From Sipunculus nudus (taxonomy: Eukaryota > Annelida > Sipuncula > Golfingiida > Sipunculidae), in assembly GCA_026874595.1 (NCBI GenBank), contig CM049307.1, forward strand, positions 38,172,862-38,236,861: a stretch of DNA of 64,000 nucleotides, written 5' to 3'. The notes under the pieces are model-generated. The model was not told the DNA's origin. It saw only the letters and a list, made by a program, of their open reading frames with translations, and made no database searches. Position 1 is the first letter of the stretch, and each line of letters starts with the position of its first letter. Shown here piece after piece: positions 13,212 to 25,457 of this stretch. A program made the position numbers and the translations under genes.

Positions 13212-14726
13212 CCAACAATTGATACCTTGTGTTTATTAACTTTATTTGATTATTTCCATTTAGATTTATACAAAGCATGAACTTTCATGAGTGCAAAAAT
13301 TCCATACACGTGATCCTTTTTATATTTCAAATTATTCTTTCAGAATCTGTCCAGATTCACTCAGTGAAAAAATGTTCCAAAATTGTTAGTCCAGAGTGCA
13401 GTAAATTAGATAATAAAAGGTGATTTATTTGACAGTGGGATCCTTTGATTGATACCTATATTCCCAATCTTTATAAAAGTAATGGTCCAGTAAAAGTACA
13501 ATGAATAGTATGTAGGCCTGTATTTAGACCTGCCAAATTTATGCATGTACACAAACAATTTTGATTGATAATGGTAAAAGGTCACAATTAATCAGCATTT
13601 GGTGATTTCATATACAATGTACATGAAAACTATATTAACACCTTTTGATTGACCTGAAGTCTGAACACATTCCCCCACAACTCCTGGTTCAACATTCTGT
13701 ATAAATGATTACATTGTGATGGAAATCATATAATAATTTTTGGTCAACCTGAAAACATCCATCCACAACTCCTTTTTCAAAATTCTGGGTTAAATATTGA
13801 GATTCCACTTAGCACTTGTGTTTTATTCAATCGTTATTCCCAGCTAGGGATTTAAGGTCTATTACTGACTCTGAACCTTAACTTTATGTATATATGCAGT
13901 CAACAGAACATCTCATTTCTGAATACTTCAAATTGTGTCACTGAACATATATTTAGTTTCAGGTGGAAGGAATGAAATCAGGGTCTCTTTCAGGAGATAT
14001 GAATAACCTTTTAAATTTTAAACAGTAAATTTACTCTTACAATATGAATATATAAACACTTTGTTAAGGCAGATTGGCTAAGTTGTATGTTCATTTAATT
14101 CAAATATTAAATTTATTGTAAATTATTTAACTGACACAGCTGATGATAAAAGAATACTTATGTTATCAAGTTTTACCTGAATTGTAATGTACAAGATCAC
14201 TGCTGGCAATGTTAGTGTTTACCTTGTCTGCTCACATCTCACACCATGAACACTTTACAAAGTGGTATGGCAGTAATAACTAATAAATAAATTGAAATAC
14301 AGACCTCAAGTTGTTTTCATGACTGATAGCTAATCATATAAAATTGTAGATGGAATGTTTATTTGTGCTGTCTTGTATTTTCATCTCTACACAATCTAAA
14401 TATATGAAGTTGTATTCTCCTTCAGCCTTTCAGGACTTGTCAATTACATGTGAATACCCTTGGATTAACAAGAACAGTTTGTGGTACTATGTGGTAACAG
14501 GGCACCCAGCTGAGCAAGTATTAAAATACTGCACTCAAGCACACAGTGGCACCTTGACATAATACTAGGTCACACGATGACCTTGTTTCAACCAATCAGC
14601 ATCGAAAAACTGAAACACACCCACCAATCGATAGCTGCAAGGTGACACAAACCAGCCTGGCTGCAAAATTGCTTACCTGTACAAACACTGAAACCATTTA
14701 TAACTCAACCAAACCAATCACCTCAC

Positions 14727-14963
14727 CTTGTGGACTGACTTTGGGTCTTCTAGCCAGGCATTGTACATTTCCTCCACATACACGGATGAGCTGCCATTGA
14801 GGAAGGATTCCGCATGCACTGCTGATGCATAGAACTTGGCATTGACTGGCCATCTGGCCCGCTGTAGTCGGAGGGCCTGGCCATGGTGCTGCCCCTGGGC
14901 AACTGCCCGGAACCCACGGGCTACACCGTTGCCCTTCGTCACAAACGTCCTAAGTCTGTACAT
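14727..14963 (-). CDS. OGDH: 2-oxoglutarate dehydrogenase E1, first coding exon (partial gene)
   Basis: E1 of the mitochondrial 2-oxoglutarate dehydrogenase complex decarboxylates 2-oxoglutarate in the TCA cycle. Only the first coding exon is here: 79 codons from an ATG at 14963. Residues 1 to about 48 are rich in R, K, A and Q and poor in acids, as expected for a mitochondrial transit peptide. Residues after that contain [18 protein letters not shown] and LEDPKSVHK, which match the conserved N-terminal block of animal OGDH ([29 protein letters not shown] in the human protein as recalled). The exon ends at K79 in phase 0, followed on the minus strand by a donor GTGAGG (14721-14726). The next exon should begin with S/T-W-D and was not found in 1-14720. 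The thiamine-binding and catalytic regions are therefore outside the window. A possible 5'UTR acceptor (CTAG) lies 6 bp before the ATG. OGDHL or a DHTKD1-like paralogue is less likely given this N-terminus. Confidence 0.9.
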
Positions 14964-15800
14964 AATTTGCTAGGATCCAAGTTAGTCCTAATTATATGTA
15001 AATGTCTTCTGTGAAGTATAAGAGTAGGGTTTCCCCAAGGAGCCAGGCTTACGGTTGTTAAGCCGAGGTATACACGCGGATCTGATAAATATTCAGCTTT
15101 TCTGGAGTTTAAATCCACTGTTTTTCTTGACTTTACATCAGTGTGGTAAGATCCGCCTCCCTCACACAGGATTGAGTCAGAATCCTGTATGTTTCCGACC
15201 TGGAACCAGGTTCAGCTTAGCTGTGCGTCAGCTGAAACACGAACGAGAATTTCCCTCGGTTAATGTCAGATTGTGGCGCCACTACGGACCACCGGTTGGT
15301 CTTGTGTAAGCTACAAAAGACCAGAAAAAGCTCGATTAGTGCAAAATATGAAAACATAAGTCAAACTGAAATGTTATAAACACATTCAGGAAATGACCGG
15401 ACTTACAACGAAAGCCTTGGCTCCAACCGAAATATAGTGAATGGAACGAATGACGGAGTTCTCAGCCACAGCAGAAATGCTCGTGTTGACGTCACATAAG
15501 AAACCATGCACCTATGTTAAGGCCTCGTGTATTGGCCCGGGCAGCGGCTGCCTGCCAATGAAACTTGCCGTGACATACAGACTCGGGAACCAAGGTCACG
15601 GTTCAAAGTTCAATCGTCAAGGCGCGTGGGAGCGCAAAGAAAATGGTAAAATCGGGTCGGGTAGTCCGTGGTAATTAGCTGTTTTAGTGACAAATAACAT
15701 GTGCTGTGTTGCAGTTGGCTAGTTATTCATCATCTTTCATTTATAGACAGGCCTTTCCCACTTTTTATTTTGCAGAGCTGTTAGGTGACACGAAGAGAAA
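14964..15800 (-). promoter_or_regulatory. 5' flank and likely promoter region of OGDH
   Basis: This stretch upstream of the OGDH start codon is clearly richer in G+C and in CpG than its surroundings (for example 15060-15310 and 15400-15670), and several chance open frames occur in it. That is what a promoter or an untranslated first exon looks like in an AT-rich genome. No TATA box or clear initiator could be assigned. Extent and strand are inferred from the neighbouring gene. Confidence 0.35.
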
Positions 15801-15963
15801 TGTCAATTGACGGCCGGTGTGTGCATGTATAACTGCGGGAGGGGGTTCTGAATCTGAACGTGATGGGGGGGGGGGGGGGGGTTAACGTGGTAGCAGGGCC
15901 AGGTACTTATACCCGTATCTGTACCTAGGTCTTACATGGTATACAGTGCAGAATGCCTGCATG

Positions 15964-16408
15964 CAGGGGCGTCAATAAGGGGGGGGGGGGATGAGGATAT
16001 ATACCCCCCACTTTCTGGCAAGGGGGGGGGGGGGTTGCTCAATGTAATCACAACCCCCCCCCCCCCACACACACACACACACACGCACACACATACACAC
16101 ACACTATTCAGAAATAATATTTACATATTGCAAATGAAATATATTATTAAAATATATATTATAGACTTTGGTTCCATTTATGAGTTTACCATGAAATAGA
16201 TATTTCTTACTTGTACCGGAAACAATACCTTATACCTTATTTTCTAAAATCTTATACATAATTGTAATATACGTGAAATGTGATTAAATACATATATTTG
16301 AAATGTATCCTACAGACGCTAAATATGTGTGTGTGTGTGTACGTGTGTGTCTCCCTAGCTGTCATACCCCCCCCCCCCCCCACTCTAGAAGATAAATTGA
16401 CGCCACTG
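15964..16408. mobile_element. hAT-like MITE with 8-bp target duplication
   Basis: Terminal inverted repeats CAGGGGCGTCAAT and ATTGACGCCACTG (one mismatch) enclose 445 bp with inner poly(G), poly(C), (CA)n and (GT)n arms that are themselves roughly inverted. Flanks are CCTGCATG on the left and TCTGCATG on the right, 7 of 8 identical, as expected for a hAT insertion. No coding capacity. Confidence 0.65.
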
Positions 16409-16474
16409 TCTGCATGTATGCCTTATATACCTGGCTTTCATGAATACCAGGAAACTTGCTTGTACCTGTACATG

Positions 16475-16646
16475 CAGGCGCGGATCCAGGAATTTTTGCG
16501 AGGAGTGGTCAAAGGGCGTCGTGCATAAAAATGTCTTATTCCCCCCCCCCCCCCCCCCCGTCATGCATAGGCCTAAGATTTGACTGAAAAGAAGATAGTT
16601 GGTTGATATAAATATAGCGCCCCCCCCCCCCCTGGATCTGCGCCTC
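16475..16646. mobile_element. MITE with CAGGCGCGGATCC ends
   Basis: Left CAGGCGCGGATCCAGG is mirrored by CCTGGATCTGCGCCT on the right; both are followed inward by homopolymer C/G tracts. No clear target duplication. Confidence 0.55.
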
Positions 16647-17799
16647 ACCTGGAACCAAGTACTGTACCTGGTTTAAGCAAAGTATTCCAGGTACATGTAT
16701 GGTATAGGAAATAGACATCGTGCTTCGTTCACGTACATGTACAGAGCTGTCACCGCTGTTTTGGCAGTCCTACTTTGCATGTTTGCAGCATTTGAAGCTG
16801 AGTGGACAAGCTGGGCAGGTAACATGCTGAACTACCCCCCCCCCCTTTTTTTTATAATAGGGTTGCTGACATGCCCCATGTGGATAAATCAGGCCTGCCA
16901 AAACACTCTTTTTATAATTTAAAAGAGTCGCTCTTTAATTTTGTGGATTTACTGAAAATGACGCTATAATTACTCTTTATTCATGCCCCCTTTTTTCAGA
17001 AGCACTTTAACTTTTTTTGTGAAAAAAAAAAATGACATATATATTATTCCGCCCATGCTTTAAGTTAAACAGTCCAGTAGGTACAAGAATGGCACACTAG
17101 CTTCGTAATTTTTATGCACCCGTGCAAATGTCCAGCATGTGTTACAACATGTGAAAAATGCCCTTATCTTCATGCAGGGGGATATGCAATGTATATTTCT
17201 GACTTTTACAGCTATGTATACACATACTTAGTATGCAAAGCACATATTTATTCAGTTTGTAATATATCATTATTTGGAATTGCATGCCGCTAATTTTACT
17301 CTTTTTTCACTTTTATTTCAAAGAGGTCTCTCTTTATAACCAGAGCATTTACTCTTCTCCCGGTCATTTATCTTTGGCAGACCTGTACTTGTTGTCCCGT
17401 ATATAAACACAGAACTCTGGTGAAGATTAAATGAAGAACTGAAGAAAATACGTAGGCATATTATATTACTGAAAATATAAATTAACCGAGCAGAACTCTC
17501 CGCAACTGCCAAAAGAGCAAAATTTCCCATGTTTAAGACCAAAACTGTCCTCTGTTAAATTTAATATCAAATTCAGATACTCATGCAGAATACATGATTC
17601 TCAAATATCTTAAATAACCATGTTTATTGTTACTTCTGTTTTTTTTTATATAGAGAAAAGACATATATTTGAACACATGAATGAAAGTTTGAATATCTGT
17701 AATTAAAAATAATTCTAAAAATTACCAGCTTTATATATGTTCACTGTTACTAAAGACCATCATACATAAGGTATATATATATATATGTGTTGTATATTT

Positions 17800-18120
17800 G
17801 TATCCGCCAAAACAGTTTTGCTGATACTATGTTTTCAGTTGCACGCTGCCGCCGCATAGGTTTCCGGAGAACTCCTCCGTAACCACTGGGTATAGAATTT
17901 TTTATCTGCCTTTATTTTGCAATTGTATACAATTGGATAACTTTCTGGATTTCGTGGCAGGTGGCGCACCTACATACACATTTCGGCTACAGACATCCAT
18001 GCTTATATGCAACACGCCTCTCTCTATTTCCCCTTGCCACTCAATCCATGCCTCACTTTATTCGTCTCGCTCTGGTTTCGGCGGATACACATAGTCGCTT
18101 GTCGACAACCCGTGGTCTAG
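17800..18120 (+). mobile_element. family A short copy
   Basis: Begins TT|GTATCCGCCAAAACA, loops back as GTTTTGCTGATAC, passes a CGCCGCCGC-like stretch and TCCGGAGAACTCCTCCGTAAC, then ends GGCGGATACAC, stem-loop TAGTCGCTTGTCGACAA, CCGTGGT, CTAG, then TTTTT. The complete layout in only 321 bp with one partial inner unit. Confidence 0.6.
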
Positions 18121-18714
18121 TTTTTCTTGAAGACGGGGGAGATTATATGCTTTTAAACAGTATATTTTGCCATTCTATTATAACTTATAATATGACATTT
18201 AGATGAAATATATTCAAGTATTATTCATTCAAATGTCTTTTAAATGTACCTGCATGTACCTATATAAATATCTAGATGTACTTTGTGAAATACCTGGACC
18301 TGTATACCTGTATCATACTCCACAAAACATCTATACCTGGGTCAGTTAAATTCCACCTAAAGAAGTTGTCATGGAAGCTTGAAGTTGAACAATCAATGTG
18401 ACATGTCCATTAGTCTTGGTAGAGACTTTTTAAGAATTCATGATATCCTGAATATACACAAGTCATACACGGATACCTATAGGCCTAGCTCTTACATATA
18501 CATGTATGATGTGCATCGTTCGATCTTTTTGCTGAATCTACAATTAAGTGCATACATAGTCAATACGTGACACTCCGTTCACAGCAGCAGAGCGAGCGAA
18601 TCGGAATAAAGAGTCTTGTGACGATAAATTTTGATCATTAAGGCCCAAGGCTAATTTTAAAAGACCATTCATGTTTAATGTGTACAAGGTATTTGTGAAG
18701 TCATGAAACCTACA

Positions 18715-20032
18715 CCAATTATCGGGTCATATGTGAACTGGTGCCTAACCAATTGGCCTTGACCTCTGACCTTTCCTCTCTGCCCAGCGTCCGTTTGTGC
18801 GTCTGTTTCCACATATCTCGGGAACCGTTTGACCGATCAGGAAAAAGAATTTACACAAATGTAGCCCTTGGATAGCTTTATAACATACACAAAAATGGTG
18901 GCGCCACCTGCTCCATGTTTGCACAGTGTCTATCTGTTCATCTGCCTTGGGATAAAATCACTCATATCTCTGCAGTGGTTGGACTAATTCACCTGAAATT
19001 GGGCATGCGTATACATCCTGGATAGCTTTTTTGATTTTATGACAGGTGGCGCCACCAACATTCACGTTCACGCTGCAGACATCCAAGCTCAAATCTCGGG
19101 AACTGTTTGACCAATCAGGAAAATTTTTTTTTTACACAAATGTAGCCCTTGGATAGCTTTATAATGTACCGAAAAATGGTGGCGCCACCTGCAGCCATTT
19201 TTGCACAGCGTCCACCTGTTTGTCTGCCTTGGGTTAAAATCACTCATATCTCTGCAGTGGTTTGACCAAATTACCTGAAATTCGGCATGCGTATACATCC
19301 CGCATAGCTTTCTTGATTTTATGACAGGTGGCGCCACCTACATTTACGTTCACGCTGTAGACATCCATGCTCATATCTCCAGACTCGTTCGACCAATCAG
19401 GAAAAACACAAATGTAGCCCTTTGATAGCTTTATAACATACACAAAAATGGTGGCGCCACCTGCAGCCATTTTTGCACAGTGTCCATCTGTTTGTCTGCC
19501 TTAGATTAAAATCACTCATATCTCTGCAGTTGTTTGACCAAATTACCTGTAATACGGCATGCGTATACATCCCGCATAGCTTTCTTGATTTTATGACAGG
19601 TGGCGCCAGCTTCATTCACGTTGACTCTGTAGACATTAATGCTTATATCTCCGGACTCGTTTGACCAATCAGGAAAAAAAAATTACACAAATGTAGCCCT
19701 TTGATAGCTTAATAACACACAAAAATGGTGGCGCCACCTGCAGCAATTTTTGCACAGCGTCCATCTGTTTGTCTGCTGTGGGATAAAATCAATCATATCT
19801 CTGCAGTGGTTTGACTTTTCCACCTGAAATTTTGCATGTGCATCTTGGATAGTTTCTCGTTCAAATAATAGGTGGCACCACCTACAATCATGTTTACGTG
19901 GCAGACATCCATTCTAATATGTAACACATGTAACTTTATGTCCCCTTGCCACTCAATCCATGCCTCACTTCACCCGTCCTACTCTGATTTTGGCGGATAC
20001 ACGTAGTCGCTTGTCGACTACCCGTATTCTAG
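18715..20032 (+). mobile_element. family A long copy with about four tandem units, 5' end missing
   Basis: Starts within the body (TCGGGTCATATGTGAACTGG) and ends with TGGCGGATAC, a perfect 7-bp stem GTAGTCG/CGACTAC around CTTGT, CCGTATT, CTAG, TTT. About four units of ~277 bp lie between, each with two GGTGGCGCCACC sites. It sits 600 bp after the short copy with the same orientation, so the two may be parts of one insertion. Confidence 0.65.
18897..19882. repeat. ~277-bp tandem array with GGTGGCGCCACC palindromes
   Basis: Palindrome copies start at 18897, 19045, 19178, 19327, 19450, 19599 (one change), 19727 and 19871 (one change). Every second copy is 272-281 bp apart and shares flanking sequence, so the unit carries two palindromes in distinct contexts. 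Confidence 0.85.
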
Positions 20033-20348
20033 TTTAATACATGAAATAAGATTTAGAGTTAGTTACGTGACCCGTTCTCGTACGTGCTATGAATCGACAC
20101 ATGTTACTCGAACGTCATAAAGGTTCATGATTTTTAATTGTTTTACAATGCAACTGGGCCTTTGATCATGTTTCAGTCTCCTGAATCGAGAGACGGCATA
20201 GTTACGTGCTTTATATTCACCAAGAATTATTTTTATATGTGCAGTGCGTGTGTAAAAGGCCAGTTTTTACCCTTTATATCCGGCTTTTACTTCGGGGTAC
20301 TTTCTGATTTAGGTTATTTTACCTAATTCTTCCACTTTATACACCTTA

Positions 20349-20681
20349 GGCCAAAATAAAAAAAAAGGTATGGTTCTCAGGCACTTTTTTTTAGAAATCA
20401 ATGCGGGCGGGCGCTTTTTTTATTTTAAATTTTTTGGTATGTTTTGATAAAAATGTCAAATGAAAAGTGAAAAGCATGAAAACAACAGTTTTATTTTGCT
20501 AAATAAAGCACTACAAAACAAAGGAAATTTTATGGTTGTATCTTCTTGAAAGAGGTGTCGGAGCGGCAGCAGCTCAAAATTGGAAAATCTTAATTGAAAA
20601 TCAAAATAAAAAGTTTTCTTGCGGGGGTTTAAAATTGATGCGGGCGGTGCCTGAGAACCATACCTTTAATTTTTTTTGGCC
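20349..20681. mobile_element. PIF/Harbinger-like MITE with TTA target duplication
   Basis: The ends are inverted repeats of ~36 bp: GGCCAAAATAAAAAAAAAGG then TATGGTTCTCAGGCAC on the left, mirrored by GTGCCTGAGAACCATACC and TTTAATTTTTTTTGGCC on the right. TTA sits directly outside both ends (20346-20348, 20682-20684). At 333 bp it is non-coding. TTA duplication and GG-starting ends are typical of PIF/Harbinger. Confidence 0.75.
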
Positions 20682-20937
20682 TTACACAATCGCAGAAACT
20701 CGCTTATATATATATATATATTTAAAAATATGTATTGCATATTTAAATTTAACTGAAATGACTGTACTTAAGGACAACCATTTTTTTGGCCAAGTAAATC
20801 ACACGTTCTTTATCCATGTCAAATGACGCAAAATATATGAGCCACTCCAGCAAGTTTCTAATTTATGAATAAACTACTTAATTCATGCACCTCCAAGCTT
20901 AGATGCAGGTATACTCGCAAGAAATTCCGACCGTGAA

Positions 20938-21025
20938 AATCTCACCGCTCGGCTGAGATTTGAACTCATGCACCCCCTTCCCATTCTTACAGTCATTTGC
21001 TCTACCCCTGATCCACAGAAGCCGG
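20938..21025 (-). repeat. tRNA-derived SINE head or tRNA pseudogene
   Basis: On the minus strand: CGGCT acceptor start, A-box-like TGGATCAGGGGTAGAGCA, then B-box GAGTTCAAATCTC directly followed by AGCCG, which pairs with CGGCT. The anticodon arm does not fold cleanly, so a functional tRNA is unlikely. Confidence 0.45.
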
Positions 21026-22274
21026 TTTTTTTAAAAGTTCTTGCTTGGTCAATAAAAACCGAGGTTCCGGTCTACCATACACCATGCAGGTGCCTTTTTG
21101 CGGGAATGGGGACAAGGTGACATGATACCCTCACGTTTTAGGGGCGAAGTATATTTGTCCCCACAATTTTAAGGACATAAGATGCATAATTTCCAACATA
21201 GGAATTTCGAGATACCGATAATTCCATCATCCATATAGTTTATGATGTTTCTTCACTGAACTTTATACATCAATAATCGCTCAGTTCAGCATTCGAATTG
21301 AGAAAATTTCGAATGGTGCATGCCAATTTAAGTAATCATGGAAACGTTACCCGATATGGTACGTTGTTGAATGTTGAGTTATGAAAAATGACAAACAGTT
21401 AAGAAAACTGGACAAAAATTACTAACGTTTAACCAACATGTACATCCCATTAATATTTATACTCTGCGAGGTGGACTTTACACCCTCTTTGTCATAAGAG
21501 AGGTTTTTGCCGGGGAAGGGGTTCTATCTGTACCATGCACTGTTGATGCCCCCTAACATTTTCTATATATAAGGCCCAGAATTGCATGGGCGAAGTACTC
21601 TATGTATTGACCTATATTGAAATATTCAAGTTTTTCCTTCTTCTTTATATATATATTTATGTTTGTACCTGTATATGTTTCATCTGATATATATATATAT
21701 ATATATAGGGCTATGTATCAGCTTTAACAATTCGACACAGAAATTTGAAATTCATTAATTATTCAAATTCACTCTGTTAAAATCTAAAAAATATGGATTT
21801 TCTCCTTTATTTCTAGGCCGATTTTGATTTTTTTTTTTGTTATTTTAATATTGAACCAACAAATAAGCCATCTGAGATTCCATTCATGACACATGAGCAA
21901 TATATATATTAATCTATGTACGTCATCAACGTTTTGGTTCAATATTCTTACTGCTGACTCGATGACACTTAAATTACCTCAAAGGGCGTGCATGTTCCGC
22001 TATATTCAGTATATAGTGCATATATAGTATTAAAGAATAGATTGAATAATTCGTAAGGAATCCACTAACCTGAACGTCCAAAGTTAAGCATAAATTTGAC
22101 GTGTGCTTAACCATTTGGATGGAAAATGGACAAATATGCTTTTTTCTCCTATTTCTAAAGGTTGATGAATAATGAAAGTAGTACTCTAGTTTTTTTTCTT
22201 AGGAATTCGAATTTTGCCGTTTCAAGTGTTATATTCCTTTTTGTAAGCATTCTTAAAAACCTAAAGCGGTAATT

Positions 22275-23509
22275 GTATCCCCCAAAACAGAGTTTTGCGG
22301 ATACTAGTTTTCAGCCCACCGCCGTCGCCGCGTAGGTGTCCGGAGAATTCCTCCGTAACTGCTGGGCGGAATTTTACGAAACCCGGGATTATGTTCGGGT
22401 CATATGTGAACTGCCGGTCCCGATTTTGTTTTGACCTCTGACCTTTCCTCTGCGCTCTACGTCCATCTGTGCGTCTGTGTTCACACATAAACCCCCATAT
22501 CTCTGGACTCGTTTGACCGATCGGGCTGAACATTTGCACGTTTATAAATCTTAGATAGGTTTTCGATTTTTTGTGACAGGTGGCGCCACCTACCCCCCTC
22601 CCCGTTTATGTATATCTCTGCAGTGGCAGGACTTATTCTCCTGAAATTTTGCACGTTCATACATCTTGGATAGATTTTTCATTGATATGACAGGTGGCTC
22701 CACCTACCTATGCGTTCGCAGTGCAGACATCCATGCTGATATCTCAGGACTCGTTTGACCGATTGGGCTGAAATTTTACATGTTTAAACATCTTGGATAG
22801 TTTTTTCCATTTTTTGTGACAGGTGGCGCCACCTACCCCCCCCCCCCCCCCGTTTACGCTCCAGACATTCATGCTAATCTCAGGGCTTGTTTGACGGATC
22901 AGCCTGAAATTTTGCATATGTATAGGTCTAACATAGCCCTTTTACAAATCCAAATCCGGTGGCGCCACCTGCAACTGTTTTTGCACAGCGTCCATCTGTT
23001 TGTCTGCCTTGGGATAAAATCATGCATATCTCTGCAGTGTTGGACTTATTCTCATGAAATTTTGCACGTGTATAAGGCTCTTTATCATACCAAAAACTGG
23101 TGGTGCCACCTGCAAAAGTTTTTGCACAATGTCCATCTGTCTGTCTGCCTTAGGATAGAATCATGCATATCTCTGCAGTGCAATGACTTATCTATCTGAA
23201 ATTTGGCATGAAAAGATATCTTGGATAGAGTTCTCTGAGAAGTTGGCAGGTGGCGCCACCTTCCATGCTAATATGCTATACTGATTTTGGCAAATACACG
23301 TTGTCGCTTGTCGACTAGCCGAATTTTTTGTTATTCAAGTTTTTCAGAGGCTCTAATATATTCACATTGTCAACCTCCAGAACACCATGTCTGGTCACTA
23401 CAGCCTTGCCTGGGTAACTTTATTCATCTTTCATGTAATATGTCATCTACCTCACAAGGTTTTCCCATTACCTCTATATCCTATCGCTTGTCGACTACCC
23501 GTATTCTAG
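22275..23509 (+). mobile_element. family A copy with intact 5' hairpin and doubled 3' end
   Basis: 5' hairpin GTATCC(C)CCAAAACAGAG then TTTTGCGGATAC, CGCCGTCGCCGCG, and CGGAGAATTCCTCCGTAAC as in the short copy. Inner units hold GGTGGCGCCACC or variants near 22580, 22825, 22961 and 23249. A first 3' terminus lies at 23290-23320 (decayed after TCGACTAG) and a second, better one at 23485-23509 (CGCTTGTCGACTACCCGTAT then TCTAG). Confidence 0.65.
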
Positions 23510-23682
23510 TTATTGGAGGGGTACAAGTTGTTGGCTTTGCGTATATATTATGTTGAATAACGTGTCATTGTATTATGTTCCTTTCATGGTGACCTTTCCT
23601 ATATACGTGAAGCCATATTGACAGGTATTTGGTGGGGACAAACAATATAAAGTTATCAGGAACTGGTCCTCGCTTATTTGTT

Positions 23683-23689
23683 GTATATA

Positions 23690-23748
<59 letters not shown>

Positions 23749-23761
23749 ATATATATATATA
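23683..23761. repeat. (AT)n microsatellite
   Basis: Nearly pure AT dinucleotides with two ATTT interruptions. Confidence 0.95.
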
Positions 23762-24713
23762 AAGGGCCACCTTAAAAGCTTGATCGAGAAAACGGACAAA
23801 TATATATTCAATATAAGATTTTAATTTAAAGAATCGAGTTGTTTTTTAAATGGTCACCTGGACACGTGATTCCTGGACGGGCAGATAATTATTACAGTTA
23901 TCAGCCGCCCCCCCCCCCCCCCCGTCTACATTTTTAGACCAGACCCAAGATAAAAATATAACCTATATAAAAAAAGAAAAATAAGAATCATGGTGCAAAG
24001 ATCAACATGTCTTATCAGGAGCTCATTTATATTCGATCCCTATATATAAAAATGTCTGTTATTATAAGTGCTCTCTGAGTACAAGATAACGTGCCTGTGT
24101 TTGCCTTCCCTGGACAGATCCTTATCTGATAACTAAAGAAAACTGTTACAAATTATTTGTATAGAGAAAAAGAAGGTCTGGGTCTAGGTACGACCTTGGC
24201 GACCATGTATTATCTCTTGTCTGGATCTGTCACTGATAATAATACCAGGCAACCTGCATCTTATTCACATATTTTACAAACATATTTTCGAGCTACCTGC
24301 TATGGTCAAATTAAAAAAAATAACATGAGAATTCAGGAATAACTTAGTGCCGTACAAAGCATGGGTATATTTGGGTGGGGAGAGGGAAAGGAAACGTTTT
24401 GGGGCATTAGACAGAAGGGTAGACTATATGTATGCATGGTTTTTTTCCCCTCCAAAGCGCTTTGACAAGCTGATATATAGGTAAAGTTTAATCATGCACT
24501 ATTGGCTCTTGTTTACTGTAAACCTTTGAAGCGATATATGCGGACGGAGTCTCAAAGTGTATGACCCATTCTAATTTTAATTATATTTACTACTTTAAAC
24601 CTTTAATGGGTATCATGACAAAAAGTCTACTTATGGCTGGCAATTGTTTTTCTTATGTCTGGTAAATCCAAATTATGGATTTATAATATAAAGCATTTTA
24701 GTAGTACTATAGG

Positions 24714-24795
24714 CAGGGGCGGATTTCGAGCCGGGGGGGGGGGTCTTCAACGTAAAATTCTTAGAAATAGCGCTTAATACCGAAAATCAGAGCCC

Positions 24796-24892
<97 letters not shown>

Positions 24893-25065
24893 CATTTTTT
24901 TTTTATTATTTTATAGTAAATTATATATATATTTAAATTATCCAAGATTGCGCAATGACAGCTAAAGTATTAAAATGTTCTACACTATATGTGAGGGGGA
25001 ACCCCTCCCTTCCTCCCCCCCCCCCCCATACTTCCTCCCTATTCTTAATCCTATATCCGCCCCTG
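24714..25065. mobile_element. MITE with CAGGGGCGGAT ends
   Basis: CAGGGGCGGAT on the left and ATCCGCCCCTG on the right, both with adjacent poly(G)/poly(C). The inside is mostly an (AT)n-(AG)n microsatellite (24799-24889). No target duplication recognised. Confidence 0.55.
24799..24889. repeat. (AT)n-(AG)n compound microsatellite
   Basis: AT repeats to 24856, then AG repeats, inside a MITE. Confidence 0.95.
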
Positions 25066-25349
25066 ATCATATATGTTACGAATTGTAAAATTCATATTGC
25101 TTTCAGCATGTTATTCGTCTCAATAGGTGTGTGAAAACTAAGTGTTTTCAAGGCTGAAACGTATAAAATTTATTTCCAAATTGTATAGGAGTCCACCTCA
25201 TTAAGAAACATAAACATACACTCAAAATTACAGGCTCCATCCATTGATATAAATTACTAATAGATCCACAAAGCAAAGTCTTCCATCTGTAGTTATCCAG
25301 TGATGTATAAACTCAATGTTAAAACAGAGGATTATTTTGTCCTAGTGAA

Positions 25350-25352
<3 letters not shown>

Positions 25353-25447
<95 letters not shown>

Positions 25448-25457
25448 ATATATATAT
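25353..25457. repeat. (AT)n microsatellite
   Basis: About 50 AT units followed by a short GA tract; lies 0.75 kb before the transporter start codon. Confidence 0.95.

Larger units (their letters stand above)
1..14726 (-). other. probable first intron of OGDH, repeat-rich
   Basis: No exon-like open frame was recognised on either strand in these 14.7 kb. The OGDH exon to the right ends at a good donor pointing into this stretch, so the simplest reading is a long first intron running past the window edge. It holds the repeat blocks listed separately. The stretches 2540-4090, 4875-5940, 6805-8470, 9005-9455, 11195-12600 and 13215-14720 are AT-rich single-copy-looking DNA in which I see nothing definite beyond a poly(G) tract near 12352-12373. 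A separate small gene with weak coding signal cannot be excluded. Confidence 0.6.

Noticed and set aside
18897-19882. CRISPR array or bacterial repeat locus
   Set aside because: Units are ~277 bp with no short repeat-spacer pattern, and the DNA is eukaryotic.
20938-21025. functional tRNA gene
   Set aside because: A and B boxes are present but the anticodon arm does not fold; a SINE head or pseudogene is more likely.
22816-23199. 127-codon frame and several similar ones in 19089-19664 and 44562-44973
   Set aside because: All lie in family A tandem units; the similar peptides reflect repeated DNA, not a protein family.
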